Of a stretch of 64,000 bases of DNA, positions 27,027 through 37,936 are shown one piece after another. Source of the DNA: Planctomyces sp. SH-PL14 (GTDB taxonomy: Bacteria > Planctomycetota > Planctomycetia > Planctomycetales > Planctomycetaceae). The DNA lies in NCBI RefSeq assembly GCF_001610835.1, contig NZ_CP011270.1, positions 186,001-250,000 of the forward strand. The letters are read 5' to 3'. Position numbers and translations under genes: made by a program. The notes beneath the pieces are model-generated. The model searched no databases. It saw only the letters and a list, made by a program, of their open reading frames with translations, and was not told where the DNA came from. Each line of letters starts with the position of its first letter. Position 1 is the stretch's first letter.

Positions 27027-28379
27027 TCAGATGTGATCGAGCTTCTTGAGGTTGCAGCCACGGCAGAGGAGCTGGATGTTGTTGTCCGAGTTGCTGCCGC
27101 CTCGCGAGTGCGGAATGATGTGATCGAATTCCAAGTACTGCGTTGCCCGGCACTCGGCGCACTGGCCTCCGTACTTTTGCCAGACTCGCTGCCGGACTTC
27201 TCGGGGGATGGATCGGGACATGGGGGAGTCGACTCGCTCGACGATTGTCTGGTTTGCGCGGCCGATGGCGACCTTGAGGATTGCTGTTGCCAGTTTGGCT
27301 TGGGCTCCGAAGTCGTAGATTCCATTTCCCCGGCCGGACGTTCGAAGCTCCACGCCTTCCTGAAACGGGACACATTCCACGATCTGCCGCAAGCTGACCG
27401 TCATGGTCTTTTCCGCGGAGGCGAATACAAACCGATTGTCCGTGACAGCTGCCGTCCCTGTGTAACGGTCGATCTTTCTTCCGGACTTCAGGTCACGGAC
27501 CTGAATGAACACCGCGTCGTCATAGAAGTGAACGATCTCCGCGGCCCTGGCCTCGAATCGAGGCGGAGGGACAATAGAGGGAAGCCTCCCTTCCTGAATG
27601 TTCGTGAAGATTCGCAGTTCCCGAATCTGCTCTTCAAAGTATCGCGCGGTCCGATCGGGAATTTCGAGGACATCCATCAGCCACCGGACGTACTGCTCTT
27701 CCTCGCCCGAGAGACGTCCGTCTGATTTCACGTTGACAAAGATCCGCTCGACGAAGCTCGTCGCATGCCGCGAGATCGCTGCCTGCAGATCATCCTGCAT
27801 CAATCCCAGCTTGGCCGTACTGTCGCAAAGCCTCGTCCATTCCTCTTTGGAGAGATGGCCGTCGCCAACTGCCGACAGAAACAGCCCCAGGAGAAATGAC
27901 TCTCCCTCCTTGTGGAAGTAGCGACTGACGAGTTCCCCTTTGCCCAGTCCCACCCATTTCGCGATTCGTCCCAGATGCGCCGCCTCCGAGTCGTCGATCA
28001 CGCCGTCTTCGAACGCCTTTGCCAGTACTCGCGCCACGACTTCGCGCGCGGCAGACTCATTGAGTTCAGCTTCCGCCACGCCGCGAAGTCCGAGAGCTCC
28101 CGCGATGAAGTTCAGGCTGGCGGCTTCGGACTCGGAGATCTCGTCGTCGCGAGTCACGCGCTCCAAGGCCCCTCGATAGACTTGGGCCTTAGCTTCCTCC
28201 AGTTCCTTCTCGCTGATTTCGAGCTTCTCGACGACCGGAGCCAGCTGAAATGCTTTCTTCTGGCGAGCCAACTCACGATTGATTGAGGTCGTGGCGGCCT
28301 CAATCCGCCGTTCTCGATCCGGATCTACCAACTTGGTGATCCCGCTTTTGACCCAATTGAGCAACCCCTTGCGATTCAT
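27027..28379 (-). CDS. TerB-like / PH-like / HNH endonuclease domain protein
   Basis: This 450-residue protein has a helical region at residues 60-240 with TerB-like acidic helix pairs (VTRDDEISESEAASLNFIAG, FEDGVIDDSEAAHLGRIA, DGHLSKEEWTRLCDS). Residues 270-370 look like a GRAM/PH-type beta barrel (GTAAVTDNRFVFASAEK, SLRQIVECVPFQEG). A complete C-terminal HNH nuclease follows (residues 395-450): CAECRATQYLEFDHIIPHSR with SDNNIQLLCRGCN, zinc knuckles and HNH-type DHI/HS present. HNH domains cleave nucleic acid; the combination suggests a regulated nuclease, perhaps a DNA-defence or stress effector, but the neighbours do not identify a system. Confidence 0.75.
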   Translation of the reverse strand: MNRKGLLNWVKSGITKLVDPDRERRIEAATTSINRELARQKKAFQLAPVVEKLEISEKELEEAKAQVYRGALERVTRDDEISESEAASLNFIAGALGLRGVAEAELNESAAREVVARVLAKAFEDGVIDDSEAAHLGRIAKWVGLGKGELVSRYFHKEGESFLLGLFLSAVGDGHLSKEEWTRLCDSTAKLGLMQDDLQAAISRHATSFVERIFVNVKSDGRLSGEEEQYVRWLMDVLEIPDRTARYFEEQIRELRIFTNIQEGRLPSIVPPPRFEARAAEIVHFYDDAVFIQVRDLKSGRKIDRYTGTAAVTDNRFVFASAEKTMTVSLRQIVECVPFQEGVELRTSGRGNGIYDFGAQAKLATAILKVAIGRANQTIVERVDSPMSRSIPREVRQRVWQKYGGQCAECRATQYLEFDHIIPHSRGGSNSDNNIQLLCRGCNLKKLDHI

Positions 28380-28462
28380 CTGCCGACCACTTCGAAAGGC
28401 CCCGAGAAACGTAAAGAGCCACTATATCGGTCAAGGAATGACGGATCGAGTGAGGCTCGAAA

Positions 28463-28500
28463 AGCAAACGGCCCGCCTTCTCTGGAGAAGGCGGGCCGTT
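28463..28500 (-). terminator. Rho-independent terminator of prkA
   Basis: AACGGCCCGCCTTCTC at 28467-28482 and GAGAAGGCGGGCCGTT at 28485-28500 form a perfect hairpin. Read on the minus strand it is followed by TTTGCTTTT, which suits termination of the gene ending at 28529. Confidence 0.8.
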
Positions 28501-28528
28501 GTATCCCGGTTGGAAGTCGTCGGCCCGT

Positions 28529-30565
<2,037 letters not shown>

Positions 30566-30874
30566 AGTGACCTCTTGACCGCTAGGGGATGACGGTTGGG
30601 GCTGCTCGGAAATTGCCCTGGGCGCAGCAGACAGCGGGGAATCGACGAACATTGCTAACCTCCGGAGAGAAGAAACCTTCCGAAGGGATCGCCGTCTGAG
30701 CACGAGGCGACCATCCCTGGTCGAGCAGACACGATTCAAAGGATCAAAGCAGACATAGGATTATTCCCGTGGCGTGAAGATGGGACAAGAGCAGTCTTGG
30801 GGCGGGCGGCGCAGCGGGGCCGCTTTTGTGAGAATTCGCTGACATCAAGGAAGAGCGAAGAAGCGTCCCACTCA
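30566..30874. other. Upstream region of prkA
   Basis: About 309 bp between prkA and repeat copy 3. It holds the alternative prkA start (ATG 30652 with CCGGAGG upstream). No other gene is supported. Confidence 0.4.
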
Positions 30875-31220
30875 CCGGGTCCAGGGGCACCCTGGTGGGG
30901 AGTGCAGAGGGGCCTGTGTTGTTTTCTTGGCCCTTTTGCCCGCCGGAGGCCTGGCCGTTGAGAGATCTCTGAAGGAGCCCGTGTCCAAGCGCGGACACGG
31001 TGTTGGATGCCCCTCACCTCAACCCGCGGGGATTGCATCGCAAGCGGTGCGGGTTGAGGGAGTCCTCAGCGCGGGGACCACAAAGGGGACATCCGTTGTG
31101 TCCCGCGGTTCCTCATCGAAGTGCCTCCGGCGGCAAGGGGGTGAGACCCCCTTGACCCCAGTGGCCGTCGCACGTTGGGTTTGAGCAAGCCGCGTCGTGC
31201 CGGCGAGGACGCGGTTCGAG
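30875..31220. repeat. MITE-like dispersed repeat, copy 3
   Basis: Same element and orientation as the copies at 2356 and 6271, and about 346 bp long. The extra GGGCC/GGCCC hairpin with a T-rich loop is in the left arm (30907-30935), while in copy 2 it is in the right arm. The element reaches the stop codon of the dsbD-like gene, so it forms that gene's 3' flank. Confidence 0.85.
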
Positions 31221-33734
31221 CTAGAACGAACCGACGACGTTCGCGGGCTCGCTCACCTTCTTCGCGGTCGCGGCGGCCTTGCTCCGCTTCAGCGCTTCGG
31301 TGAGTTTCTCCAGCACCATCCCCTGCGTGACCACCCCTTCAAAGACGATCGGCTCACGGCTCTCCCCGGGCGGGAAGATCACATAGACCGGAACCCCGCT
31401 CATCTTGAACTTGGTCAGCCACTTCTTGATCTCGGGGCTCTCGTCGGTGAAGTCCGCCTTCATCGCGATGAACTTGTTCTCCTCAACAAACTTCTTCGTC
31501 CCCGAACGGTTCAGCGCGGTCGCCTCATTGAACTTGCAGGTCGCGCACCAGTCCGCCGTGAAGTCGATCAGCAGCGGATGGCCCTCCGCAAGATGCTCCT
31601 GCATCCGCTGCTCGGTCCAAGGCTCCCACGCCAGCTCCTGATTCGGAAGCAGCCGCAGCCCGAAGTGATCCGCCGTCCCGTACCACATCAGCGGCAGGGC
31701 AACCGTCATCGCGGCGGCGCGGACCTTCCACTTCTCGCCAGCCGACGAGGCGTGGTTGTACAGGTTCCCGATCATCCACAGCCCGATGCCGAGCCCGAGG
31801 AAAGCGATCAGGACTCCCGTCAGCGGCTTTTCGACGCTGTGGCCCTTGGTGGCCGCGACTTCCGGCTCCACCGTGTCGGCACTCGCCACGACCGGCATGC
31901 TCCCCGTCGGCGCCGCCGCCGACTTGCCGTTCCGCTCGAGCGGCTGGATCAGGAAGAGAACCGTCGCCAGCAGCAGGAACCCGGAGAACTGCTTGAAGCG
32001 GACCATCCACATGCCGGGACGGGGGAGCCAGCTCACGAGCCCCGGAGCGAGGCCGAGGATCAGGTAGGGCAGCGACATCCCGAGACCAAGGGTGATCCAG
32101 ATCGCGTAGATGATGGGAGTCGACTGGCCGAGCGACCAGCCGAGGGCCGGTCCCATGAAGGGGCCGATGCAGGGGGTCGCCAGGAACGTCGCAACGACGC
32201 CGGAGATGAAGGCCCCGATGAGTCCTTCTTTCTCGTTGTTGAGGCCGAAGCCGGTCGCGACCCCGGGGAGGTTGAGTTCGAAGACCCCGAGGAGGCTGAG
32301 AGCCATGGCGAAGACGACGACGCCGAAGACGATCAGGAAGGCGTCGCTCTGGAAGATCTGGCCCGAGTTCATCGAGAACAGGGCGGCCAGCGTCCCCAGG
32401 ATCAGGAACACCAGCATGCTGCCGGCGGCGTAGGTCCAGTTCAGGGCGAAGATCCGCCAGCGGTTCTCGCCCGACTGCTCGACGAAGCTGACGACCTTGA
32501 TCCCGATGACCGGAAGGACGCACGGCATGACGTTGAGGATGATCCCGCCGACGAAGGCCAGCAGGAGGTTGCTCAACAGAGTGCTGCCGGAAGCGGTGTT
32601 CACCTTGAGGTCCGTCGCCGGAGCCGCGGCCATCGTGACTGAGGTGGCGTGATAGGTGGCCGTGAACGGGAGCTTGGGGAACGGCGTGCACTCCCCGTGC
32701 TTGCACATGAGCAGGTTGACGTTCCCGGTCATCTTGACGGTTTCCAGCTTGGAAGCGTCGGCGACCTTGTACTTCCGGGAGAAGGTCACGGTCCCTTCGT
32801 GCTTTTCGATGTTCTGATTGAACGCCTCTTCAAAGTAGACCGTGGCGGCCGGGCTTTCGCTGAAGAGTTCTTCCGCCGGGGTGACTCCGGCGGTCTCCTC
32901 AACGGTGATCCGCGTCGGCTTCTTGTTGACCTTCTTGTTCTGCGAGTAGGTGTAGTGGTCCGGCGGACATTCCACGATCACCTGCAGGACGACCGTATCG
33001 TTCGAGCCTTCCAACGGATGCAGTTCCGCCCGGACATCGGGTTTGGCGGACGTGGCCGGACGGGCGATTTCGTCAGCGCCGGACGCGCCGATCTTCAAGC
33101 CCTTGCCGAGATCGAGCTTGTTGAGATCCAGCGATCCCTTCGGTCCCGGGAGGTCGACGGGGGGATCGAGGAGATCGGTTTCGCCCGCTTTGCCCGCGGG
33201 TTCATCGGCCAGGAGGGCGACGGAGCTGGTTTTGGTCGCGGCCGTATCGAGCTTCGCTGCGAAGGACTCGGTGAGGCGCTGGCAGCTTCCCTTGTGACAG
33301 TAGATGAATCGGATCGAGCCGCCGACCTGCGGGGCCTTCCCGGTGAGCCGCAGCTCCTGCGTGAACCGGACCGTTCCCGTGTGCTTGGTCAGGGTCTCCC
33401 CGGTCTGGGGATCGGTCACCGACTTGGGAGCGGGCGTTTCGTCGACGGCGCCGACCGCCGTGACGTCCATGGTCTCGGAGAGGTCGAGCCGGGTCTCGCC
33501 CGTGACGCCCGGCTTCTTATGGACGGAGTTCGTGGTCGCTCCCGGCGGGAGCTCCAGTTCGACGGTCAGGATGGCGCGGGACTGGTCGACCAGCGACCGC
33601 TCCAGCCGGGCGGAGACGACCGGTTGAGCCTTTCCGGCCAGCGTGACATCGGCAAAAGCTGCCGAGCCGAGGGCCATCAGAATGGCCCACAGGCCCCCGT
33701 ACACTGCCACCGGTCGCGCGCTCCGTACGCTCAT
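31221..33734 (-). CDS. DsbD-like thiol:disulfide reductase with two N-terminal domains
   Basis: This 837-residue protein starts MSVRSARPVAVYGGLW at 33734 (signal peptide to FADV). Two tandem periplasmic beta domains follow, each with a CX4C pair: YCHKGSC near residue 144 and MCKHGEC near residue 342. The DsbD membrane domain (about 395-690) has MPCVLPVIG and FLATPCIGPFMGP, holding the two membrane cysteines. A C-terminal thioredoxin domain has ADWCATCKFNEATAL (about 731). DsbD-type proteins carry electrons from cytoplasmic thioredoxin to exported proteins. The duplicated N-terminal domain is unusual; E. coli DsbD has one. Repeat copy 3 touches its stop codon. Confidence 0.85.
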   Translation of the reverse strand: MSVRSARPVAVYGGLWAILMALGSAAFADVTLAGKAQPVVSARLERSLVDQSRAILTVELELPPGATTNSVHKKPGVTGETRLDLSETMDVTAVGAVDETPAPKSVTDPQTGETLTKHTGTVRFTQELRLTGKAPQVGGSIRFIYCHKGSCQRLTESFAAKLDTAATKTSSVALLADEPAGKAGETDLLDPPVDLPGPKGSLDLNKLDLGKGLKIGASGADEIARPATSAKPDVRAELHPLEGSNDTVVLQVIVECPPDHYTYSQNKKVNKKPTRITVEETAGVTPAEELFSESPAATVYFEEAFNQNIEKHEGTVTFSRKYKVADASKLETVKMTGNVNLLMCKHGECTPFPKLPFTATYHATSVTMAAAPATDLKVNTASGSTLLSNLLLAFVGGIILNVMPCVLPVIGIKVVSFVEQSGENRWRIFALNWTYAAGSMLVFLILGTLAALFSMNSGQIFQSDAFLIVFGVVVFAMALSLLGVFELNLPGVATGFGLNNEKEGLIGAFISGVVATFLATPCIGPFMGPALGWSLGQSTPIIYAIWITLGLGMSLPYLILGLAPGLVSWLPRPGMWMVRFKQFSGFLLLATVLFLIQPLERNGKSAAAPTGSMPVVASADTVEPEVAATKGHSVEKPLTGVLIAFLGLGIGLWMIGNLYNHASSAGEKWKVRAAAMTVALPLMWYGTADHFGLRLLPNQELAWEPWTEQRMQEHLAEGHPLLIDFTADWCATCKFNEATALNRSGTKKFVEENKFIAMKADFTDESPEIKKWLTKFKMSGVPVYVIFPPGESREPIVFEGVVTQGMVLEKLTEALKRSKAAATAKKVSEPANVVGSF

Positions 33735-34160
33735 GTCCAAACCCTGCCAGACACCGTTCAGGAAATTCCCTAAGGAATTGCCGCAGTTTATCGATTTCGC
33801 GCCGGCCATGACGAGTCCACCTTGGGTCGGGGTCGTGCGGAGACCGTGTCAAGACCGGCTCCGTGATTATCGGCACAATGGCAAAACGCAGCATCACTCC
33901 GTTCGCCGAGATTATTCGCGCCGTCGGACATTTCGGCGAGTCTGGCTCGCGCCGATCGGATTTTCTGTAAACCAGTTCACAGACCGGGACTGCGTGTTGG
34001 AAGCCGGGAAGCCTGAGCGACGGACAATCCGCCGCGTCGCCCGTTCCCCTGCGTGGAAAAGCGGTTCCGGGTTCCGCTAGCATCAGCGGCGGCGGATGGG
34101 TCCGCCGTCCGGGGGGCATGGTCCCCTCCGCTTTCTGAGTCGCTCAAGCAGGTCGCTCCC
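33735..34160. other. Divergent intergenic region
   Basis: About 426 bp between the dsbD-like gene and the oxidoreductase. It should contain both promoters. No gene, repeat or palindrome stands out. Confidence 0.4.
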
Positions 34161-35567
34161 GTGAAGAAGCCCTCCGCCTCTCGCCGTGATTTCCTGAAGC
34201 TGTCCACCGCGGCCGCCGCCGGCGCCGTGATGCCGATGTTCTCCGCCCCCCGCCTGAGCCTGGCGGACGAGGCGGCCAAGAGCCCCAACGAACGGCCGCG
34301 GATCGGCTGCATCGGCACCGGCGACCGCTGGAAGCAGGTGGTCGGCGGGGCGATGAAGTACGGCGACGTCGTCGCCTGCTGCGACGTCGACGCGAATCAC
34401 CTCGCGGAAGGGAAGGAGATCTGCACGAAGCACCAGTCGAAGCCCGGCCACGAGTCGAAGATCGACACTTATGAGGACTACCAGAAGATCCTCGAGCGGA
34501 AAGACATCGACATCGTCACGATCGTGACCCCGGACCACTGGCATTCGAAGATCGCCATTGAGGCGATGCAGGCCGGGAAGGACATCTACTGCGAGAAGCC
34601 CCTCACGCTGACGATCAACGAGGGAAAGCAGATCATCAAGGTCCTGGACGAGACGAAGCGGGTCTTCCAGGTCGGGACGCAGCAGCGCACCGAGATGGGG
34701 CAGCGGTTCATCCAGGCGGTGGCACTCGTGCGGGCCGGACGGATCGGCAAGGTCCAGAAGGTGATCTGCAACATCGGGGGAACGCCCCCCAGCGCCGTGA
34801 TCCCGAAGGTCGACGCCCCCAAGGGGCTCAACTGGGAGAAGTGGCTGGGACAGGCGCCACTGGTCGACTTCCGATATCTGGAAACGAAGGACGGCAAGGG
34901 GAACCCGACGCGGTGGGGGAATTCCCGCTGCCACTACGAGTTCCGCTGGTGGTACGAGTACTCGGGCGGAAAGATGACCGACTGGGGCGCGCATCACGTC
35001 GACATCGCGAGCTGGGCGATCGGCATCGACAAGTCCGGCCCGCTGAGCCTGGAAGGCTGGGCCAAGCATCCGGTCGAGCTCAAGAACGGGATGCCGACGA
35101 AGGACGACCAGTACAACGTGGCGACCAGCTTTGACGTGACGGTCATGTGCCCGGACGACATCGAGATGCACATCGTCTCGGATTCGCCGGACGGGAACGG
35201 GATCCTCTTCGAGGGGACCGAAGGGCGGTTCCATGTCAGCCGCGGTGCGATCAAGGGGGGCGTGATCGAGGCCCTCAAGGACAACCCGCTGCCGGAGGAC
35301 GCGCTGGAAAAGGTTTACGGCGGGAAGATCCCGGCGAGCCACATGGAGAACTTCATCAACTGCGTGAAGTCCCGGGCGCTGCCGATCTCCGATGTCTACA
35401 GCCATCATCGGGCGATGACGACCTGCCACCTGGCGAACATCGCGATCCGCCTGGGCAAGAAGGTCAAGTGGGATTCGAAGGCCCAGATGATTGTGGGCGA
35501 TGCCGACGCGGCGAAGTGGATGGGTCGCGAGCAGCGCAAGGGTTACGAGATCGACGTCGTGATCTAG
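34161..35567 (+). CDS. Tat-exported Gfo/Idh/MocA-family oxidoreductase
   Basis: The protein is 468 residues from GTG 34161 ([21 protein letters not shown]), which puts the Tat motif SRRDFLK at the N-terminus; an ATG at 34053 would add 36 residues lacking signal character. The NAD(P)-binding Rossmann fold starts with [11 protein letters not shown], followed by [10 protein letters not shown] and the family motif EKPLTLT (after GKDIYC), with catalytic-domain marks [21 protein letters not shown] (Lys and His). Planctomycetes have many Tat-exported copies, most with unknown sugar or cyclitol substrates. The SGNH hydrolase 230 bp downstream is on the same strand and could act on a related carbohydrate ester. 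Confidence 0.85.
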   Translation: MKKPSASRRDFLKLSTAAAAGAVMPMFSAPRLSLADEAAKSPNERPRIGCIGTGDRWKQVVGGAMKYGDVVACCDVDANHLAEGKEICTKHQSKPGHESKIDTYEDYQKILERKDIDIVTIVTPDHWHSKIAIEAMQAGKDIYCEKPLTLTINEGKQIIKVLDETKRVFQVGTQQRTEMGQRFIQAVALVRAGRIGKVQKVICNIGGTPPSAVIPKVDAPKGLNWEKWLGQAPLVDFRYLETKDGKGNPTRWGNSRCHYEFRWWYEYSGGKMTDWGAHHVDIASWAIGIDKSGPLSLEGWAKHPVELKNGMPTKDDQYNVATSFDVTVMCPDDIEMHIVSDSPDGNGILFEGTEGRFHVSRGAIKGGVIEALKDNPLPEDALEKVYGGKIPASHMENFINCVKSRALPISDVYSHHRAMTTCHLANIAIRLGKKVKWDSKAQMIVGDADAAKWMGREQRKGYEIDVVI

Positions 35568-35607
35568 GGACGTGTCCTGGCCTACTCTCCGCAAGCCCGC
35601 TCGTGGA

Positions 35608-35700
35608 GAGTAGGAGTCCAGGGGCTCCCCCTGGACTCCAGAGGCGCTTCCACGAGGAACCGCCCAAGCCATCACCGGTGTTCCCTTTTGCGACGGGACG
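35608..35700. repeat. Diverged, reversed fragment of the MITE-like repeat
   Basis: GGAGTCCAGGGGCTCCCC followed by GAGGCGCTTCCACGAGGAAC resembles the reverse complement of the right half of the 2356/6271/30875 element (its GAGGCACTTCCATGAGGAAC). It lies between the oxidoreductase and the SGNH hydrolase genes. The match is partial. Confidence 0.5.
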
Positions 35701-35796
35701 AACGCGTGGGCCGCGTCAGTCACCGTTGTGGCTCGGCGGGAGCCTCGCCCTCCCGGTGCGCCGAGCTTCTGTGTCCAAGTCGCCATCGTTGTGAGG

Positions 35797-37011
35797 ATGT
35801 CCGTTATGCCGCGGTTGCTGAACTCGTTTGTCGTCGCTCTGGCGTTCTCGACGGTGGGCCCGATCGCCTTCGCTCAAGAGGCCAAGCCGGCCGCCGTCGC
35901 TCCGGTCGAACCGGGTGCGGTCGTGCCGCTGGACCGGGCCAAGGTCGAGGTGAAGGCGACCGAGAAAGACGGCAAGAAGTCCGAAGAAACGACGGCGTGG
36001 TACGACGCGCGGCTGCTCGGGATCGAGGGGCAGGCGTTCTCCGACACGAAGGCCCTGTATGACCGGCTTCCGGCGAGGGCCGAGAAGACGGTTCGCCCGG
36101 CGGTGTGGGGCCTGAGCCGCAACAGCGCCGGGCTGTGCGTGCGGTTTGTGACCGATGCCCGGCAGATCGCCTGCCGCTGGACCGTCACGTCAGCGAACCT
36201 GGCGATGCCGCACATGCCGGCGACCGGCGTGAGCGGCGTCGACCTCTATGCTCGCGACGATGCAGGGACGTGGCGATGGGTGGCGGCCGGAAAACCGACG
36301 GCCCAGACGACGACGGCGGTCCTCGTCAGCGGGATGCCGGAAGGGAAGCGGGAGTACCGCCTGTACTTCCCGCTCTACAACAGCGTGAGCGACCTTCAGA
36401 TCGGGATCCCGCAGGACCGGTCGCTGGCCCGCGGTCCGGCGTTCCCGGAAGACCGCCGGAAGCCGATCGTCTTCTACGGTACGTCGATCACGCACGGAGC
36501 GAGCGCCTCGCGGACCGGGATGGTCCACACGGCGATCCTCGGGCGGCGGTTCGATCGCCCGGTCGTGAACCTGGGCTTCTCCGGCAACGGCAAGATGGAG
36601 AAGGAAGTCGTCGAGTGCATCAATGACATCGACGCGGCGGTGTTCGTCATCGACTGCCTGCCGAACATGACGGCGGCGGAAGTGACCGAGCGGACGATCC
36701 CGCTCGTCGAGCAGATCCGCGCAAAGCATCCGGCGACGCCGATCCTGCTCGTCGAGGACCGCAACTACAGCGACGCGATCTTCCTGGCCTCGAAGCGGGA
36801 ACGGAACCGGACAAGCCAGGCCGCGCTCAAGACGGAGTTCGCCAAGCTTCAGGAACGGAAGATCCCCGGACTGTTCTACCTCTCCGCCGAAAAACTTCTC
36901 GGCGACGACAACGAGGGAACGGTCGACAGCTCCCACCCGACGGACCTGGGATTCTTCCGCCAGGCCGATGCGTTCGAGCCGGTGCTGAAGACGATCCTCG
37001 GGGGCAAGTGA
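35797..37011 (+). CDS. Secreted SGNH/GDSL-family hydrolase
   Basis: This 404-residue protein has a signal peptide (MSVMPRLLNSFVVALAF…AFAQ); a GTGAGG box precedes the start at 35797. Residues 60-200 are an N-terminal beta-sandwich typical of this SGNH subgroup. The hydrolase blocks are clear: GTSITHGASASR (block I; here the usual GDS is GTS, Ser about residue 229), GFSGNGKMEKEV (block II/III, Gly and Asn about 260) and DSSHPTDLGF (block V, Asp and His about 377). The family cleaves ester bonds on sugars or lipids. It follows the Gfo/Idh gene, so a role in polysaccharide processing is plausible. Confidence 0.85.
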   Translation: MSVMPRLLNSFVVALAFSTVGPIAFAQEAKPAAVAPVEPGAVVPLDRAKVEVKATEKDGKKSEETTAWYDARLLGIEGQAFSDTKALYDRLPARAEKTVRPAVWGLSRNSAGLCVRFVTDARQIACRWTVTSANLAMPHMPATGVSGVDLYARDDAGTWRWVAAGKPTAQTTTAVLVSGMPEGKREYRLYFPLYNSVSDLQIGIPQDRSLARGPAFPEDRRKPIVFYGTSITHGASASRTGMVHTAILGRRFDRPVVNLGFSGNGKMEKEVVECINDIDAAVFVIDCLPNMTAAEVTERTIPLVEQIRAKHPATPILLVEDRNYSDAIFLASKRERNRTSQAALKTEFAKLQERKIPGLFYLSAEKLLGDDNEGTVDSSHPTDLGFFRQADAFEPVLKTILGGK

Positions 37012-37060
37012 CGTCAGTTCTGGCTGTCGGGAGCGATGGCAACTCGGCTCCGGGCGGAGC

Positions 37061-37357
37061 TCAGGACTGCGGATCCTCGACGGTGATCCATCGATCACGC
37101 GGCCGCGCGAGGAGCGGGATCAGCTGCCGGATCGTATCGGAGTCTTTGTACCGCTCGCGGACCTGGTCTGCGTCGTCGCGACTGCGCCAGCGGCCGAGAG
37201 CGAGGATGTGGCCGGGGGCGTCCTGATCGATGAGCAGGTCGTGCGACAGGTAACCTTCGAACGCCCGCATGTCCGACCAGACCTGCCGCGTGAGTCGAAG
37301 CCCCTCCTCCTCCGCACCGGGCTTCAGCCACGTATCCCAGACGACCGTCACTGCCAT
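37061..37357 (-). CDS. Antibiotic-biosynthesis-monooxygenase (ABM) domain protein
   Basis: A 98-residue protein; the start at 37357 has an AAGGAGG ribosome-binding site 6 bp upstream. MAVTVVWDTWLKPGAEEEGLRL, then DMRAFEGYLSHDLLID and GHILALGRWRSRDDADQV, gives the dimeric alpha/beta-barrel (ABM) pattern. These small proteins are oxygenase-like or act as quinol monooxygenases or simple stress proteins. It lies 79 bp from the SRPBCC gene on the same strand, and the two may be co-transcribed. Confidence 0.75.
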   Translation of the reverse strand: MAVTVVWDTWLKPGAEEEGLRLTRQVWSDMRAFEGYLSHDLLIDQDAPGHILALGRWRSRDDADQVRERYKDSDTIRQLIPLLARPRDRWITVEDPQS

Positions 37358-37436
37358 CGGAATCCTCCTTCTCCGCTCACCAGCGGATGAGTGGCCTCTC
37401 TGACCTCGCCGTGAGGCCACGGCCGGCCGCTCGACC

Positions 37437-37829
37437 TCAGGCCTCCAGCGTGGCCTTCATCGTCTGAAGGCCCTGTTCGATCATCTCGGCGATGGTGTCC
37501 GCAATTTCGTGTGGCATGACGTCGGCGATCCAGACGAGCCGACAGGTCGCCTCCCCCTCAGCCAGCACTTGAATCGAGGCGTTGTGGTGAGTGAACGGAG
37601 CGCCCCGCGCGGACCAGGAATGGCGATAACGCCGGTCGTCGATGTCGACGATGATCTCGCGAATGCTCATGCCGTTGCCGAACGTCAGATAGCGGGAGTC
37701 CCCATCCAGCCGGCAATCCACGACGAAGCCGGGAACGAGTCGCTTGTGGATGGCCCCGACGTCGCGGACCGCATCCCAGACGTGCTCACGGCTTCGGTGG
37801 ACCTGGATCTCTTTGTGGATGCTGGCCAT
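37437..37829 (-). CDS. SRPBCC (polyketide cyclase/START-like) family protein
   Basis: A 130-residue protein with the START/Bet v1 pattern: IHKEIQVHRSREHVWDAVRDVGAIHKRLVPG at the N-terminus and MPHEIADTIAEMIEQGLQTMKATLEA as the closing long helix. This fold binds a hydrophobic ligand in a central cavity. There is no signal peptide. It is the upstream gene of a likely pair with the ABM protein; the two folds often meet in small-molecule metabolism. The ligand is unknown. Confidence 0.8.
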   Translation of the reverse strand: MASIHKEIQVHRSREHVWDAVRDVGAIHKRLVPGFVVDCRLDGDSRYLTFGNGMSIREIIVDIDDRRYRHSWSARGAPFTHHNASIQVLAEGEATCRLVWIADVMPHEIADTIAEMIEQGLQTMKATLEA

Positions 37830-37936
37830 GTGGTCTCCGGACCTGTCCCCCGCGGCGACCTGTCACCATCCAGCGCGGCCGCAGCGCTTGCTGTTCCCTG
37901 CAAACGACGCCCATTCGAACGAGAGGCCACCCGCAG

